From assembly GCA_021801525.1 (NCBI GenBank), contig JAJYXW010000098.1, forward strand, positions 1 through 41,714: a stretch of 41,714 nucleotides of DNA. The letters run 5' to 3'. The notes beneath the pieces are model-generated. The model ran no database searches. It was not told the DNA's origin and saw only the letters and a program-made list of their open reading frames with translations. Of the stretch, positions 41,106 to 41,714 are shown one piece after another (position 1 is the stretch's first letter; every line of letters starts with the position of its first letter). This stretch comes from Actinomycetes bacterium. Lineage in GTDB: Bacteria; Actinomycetota; Acidimicrobiia; Acidimicrobiales; JAJYXR01. The position numbers and the translations under genes were made by a program.

Positions 41106-41714
41106 TCAGGCCTGGGCGATGTTCGCGAAGCGTGCATAGTGGTCGATGAAGGCGAGGTGCACCGATCCTGTGGGGCCGTTGCGGTGCTTGGCCACGATGA
41201 CCTCGGCCGAGCCACGGTCCTCCGACTCGGTGTTGTAGACCTCGTCCCTGTAGATGAAGAGAACGACGTCGGCATCCTGCTCGATGCTGCCGGACTCCCT
41301 AAGGTCCGCGAGCATGGGGCGCTTGTCCTGGCGCATCTCCAGGTTGCGCGACAGCTGGCTTAGCGCCACCACCGGGATCTTCAGCTCCCGGGCGAGGATC
41401 TTGAGCCCGCGGCTGATCTCGGAGACTTCGACCTGGCGGTTCTCGGCGCCATGGCGGCCGGTCATGAGCTGCAGGTAGTCGACGACCACGAGGCCGAGAC
41501 CTCCCCTGCTCATCAACCGGCGGGACTTGGCCCGGATGTCCATGACGGTGAGGTTCGGGTTGTCGTCGATGTAGACGGGGGCATCGGCCAGCCTTCCAAT
41601 CGACTCGGAGATCTTCGCCCAGTCCGATTCGTTGAGGCGCCCGTTGCGCATCCGGCCCGCGTCCACACGCGCGTCGGAGCACAAGAGCCTCTGGGTCAGC
41701 TCGAGGTGAGATCG
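41106..41714 (-). CDS. dnaB: Replicative DNA helicase DnaB, C-terminal part
   Basis: The frame is open to the right edge; about 202 residues of the C-terminal RecA-like helicase domain are seen, starting HLELTQRLLCSDARVD. Motifs include IYIDD-like VYIDDNPNLTVMDIRAKSRRL, Walker B GLVVVDYLQLMTG, the LSQLSRNLEMRQDKRPMLADLRESGSIEQDAD segment (H3/H4, split here) and KHRNGPTG. It unwinds DNA at the fork as a hexamer. No intein is visible in this part. Confidence 0.96.
   Translation of the reverse strand, partial: RSHLELTQRLLCSDARVDAGRMRNGRLNESDWAKISESIGRLADAPVYIDDNPNLTVMDIRAKSRRLMSRGGLGLVVVDYLQLMTGRHGAENRQVEVSEISRGLKILARELKIPVVALSQLSRNLEMRQDKRPMLADLRESGSIEQDADVVLFIYRDEVYNTESEDRGSAEVIVAKHRNGPTGSVHLAFIDHYARFANIAQA

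Overview
The window is GC-rich bacterial DNA from an actinobacterium. The evidence is a WhiB-family Fe-S regulator, a GlnR-type nitrogen regulator beside an actinobacterial GlnA2-like glutamine synthetase, a WhiB/twin ArsA-like ATPase cluster like the one in mycobacteria, and frequent GTG/TTG starts. The secreted [13 protein letters not shown] repeat protein at the left edge suggests the class Acidimicrobiia, but that placement is an inference.

Layout. 1-7.2 kb: end of a repeat protein, an NlpC/P60 cell-wall hydrolase, tRNA-Pro(CGG), a small TA-flanked MITE-like element, a CBS/CorC protein, a receiver-only response regulator, two ArsA/Get3-like ATPases, a divergent whiB and a membrane-anchored thioredoxin-like DUF929 protein. 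7.3-13.1 kb: alpha/beta hydrolase, a Nudix plus metallo-beta-lactamase pair, a K+ channel, an Mrp/ApbC Fe-S ATPase, a second shorter MITE copy and an A-type Fe-S carrier. 13.1-15.4 kb: an unusual fused, shortened molybdenum-hydroxylase-like protein, then ridA behind three tandem mini-ORFs. 15.3-19.4 kb: a nitrogen cluster of glnR-like, glnA2-like and, divergently, a GlnA1-like synthetase whose adenylylation tyrosine is replaced by phenylalanine.

19.34-28.01 kb is an integrated element of about 8.66 kb inserted in the 3' end of glnA. It is bounded by a perfect 20-bp direct repeat (attL/attR) made of the last codons of glnA, with paired ATCCCTAC repeats near both ends. It has an intact tyrosine integrase and an excisionase-like HTH gene, but the relaxase is truncated and a restriction-modification locus has collapsed into one hybrid ORF. 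Cargo includes DUF2332, GNAT, a Clp-N-only protein, an unknown two-gene module between ~63-bp direct repeats, and a lipoprotein. The probable original glnA terminator now lies just beyond attR.

28-41.7 kb: a large secreted repeat protein, gpmA, a cluster of four short palindromes, an orphan PII protein, a BNR-propeller lipoprotein, a Tat lipoprotein plus GMC oxidoreductase pair, a PP2C phosphatase overlapping a histidine phosphatase, two overlapping MutS-domain-V-type ATPase genes, and the C-terminal part of replicative helicase DnaB at the right edge.

Functional links: GlnR-like, two glutamine synthetases and PII form a nitrogen-assimilation set, although PII lies 12 kb away. Mrp, the A-type carrier and WhiB concern Fe-S clusters. 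No CRISPR array or rRNA was seen.
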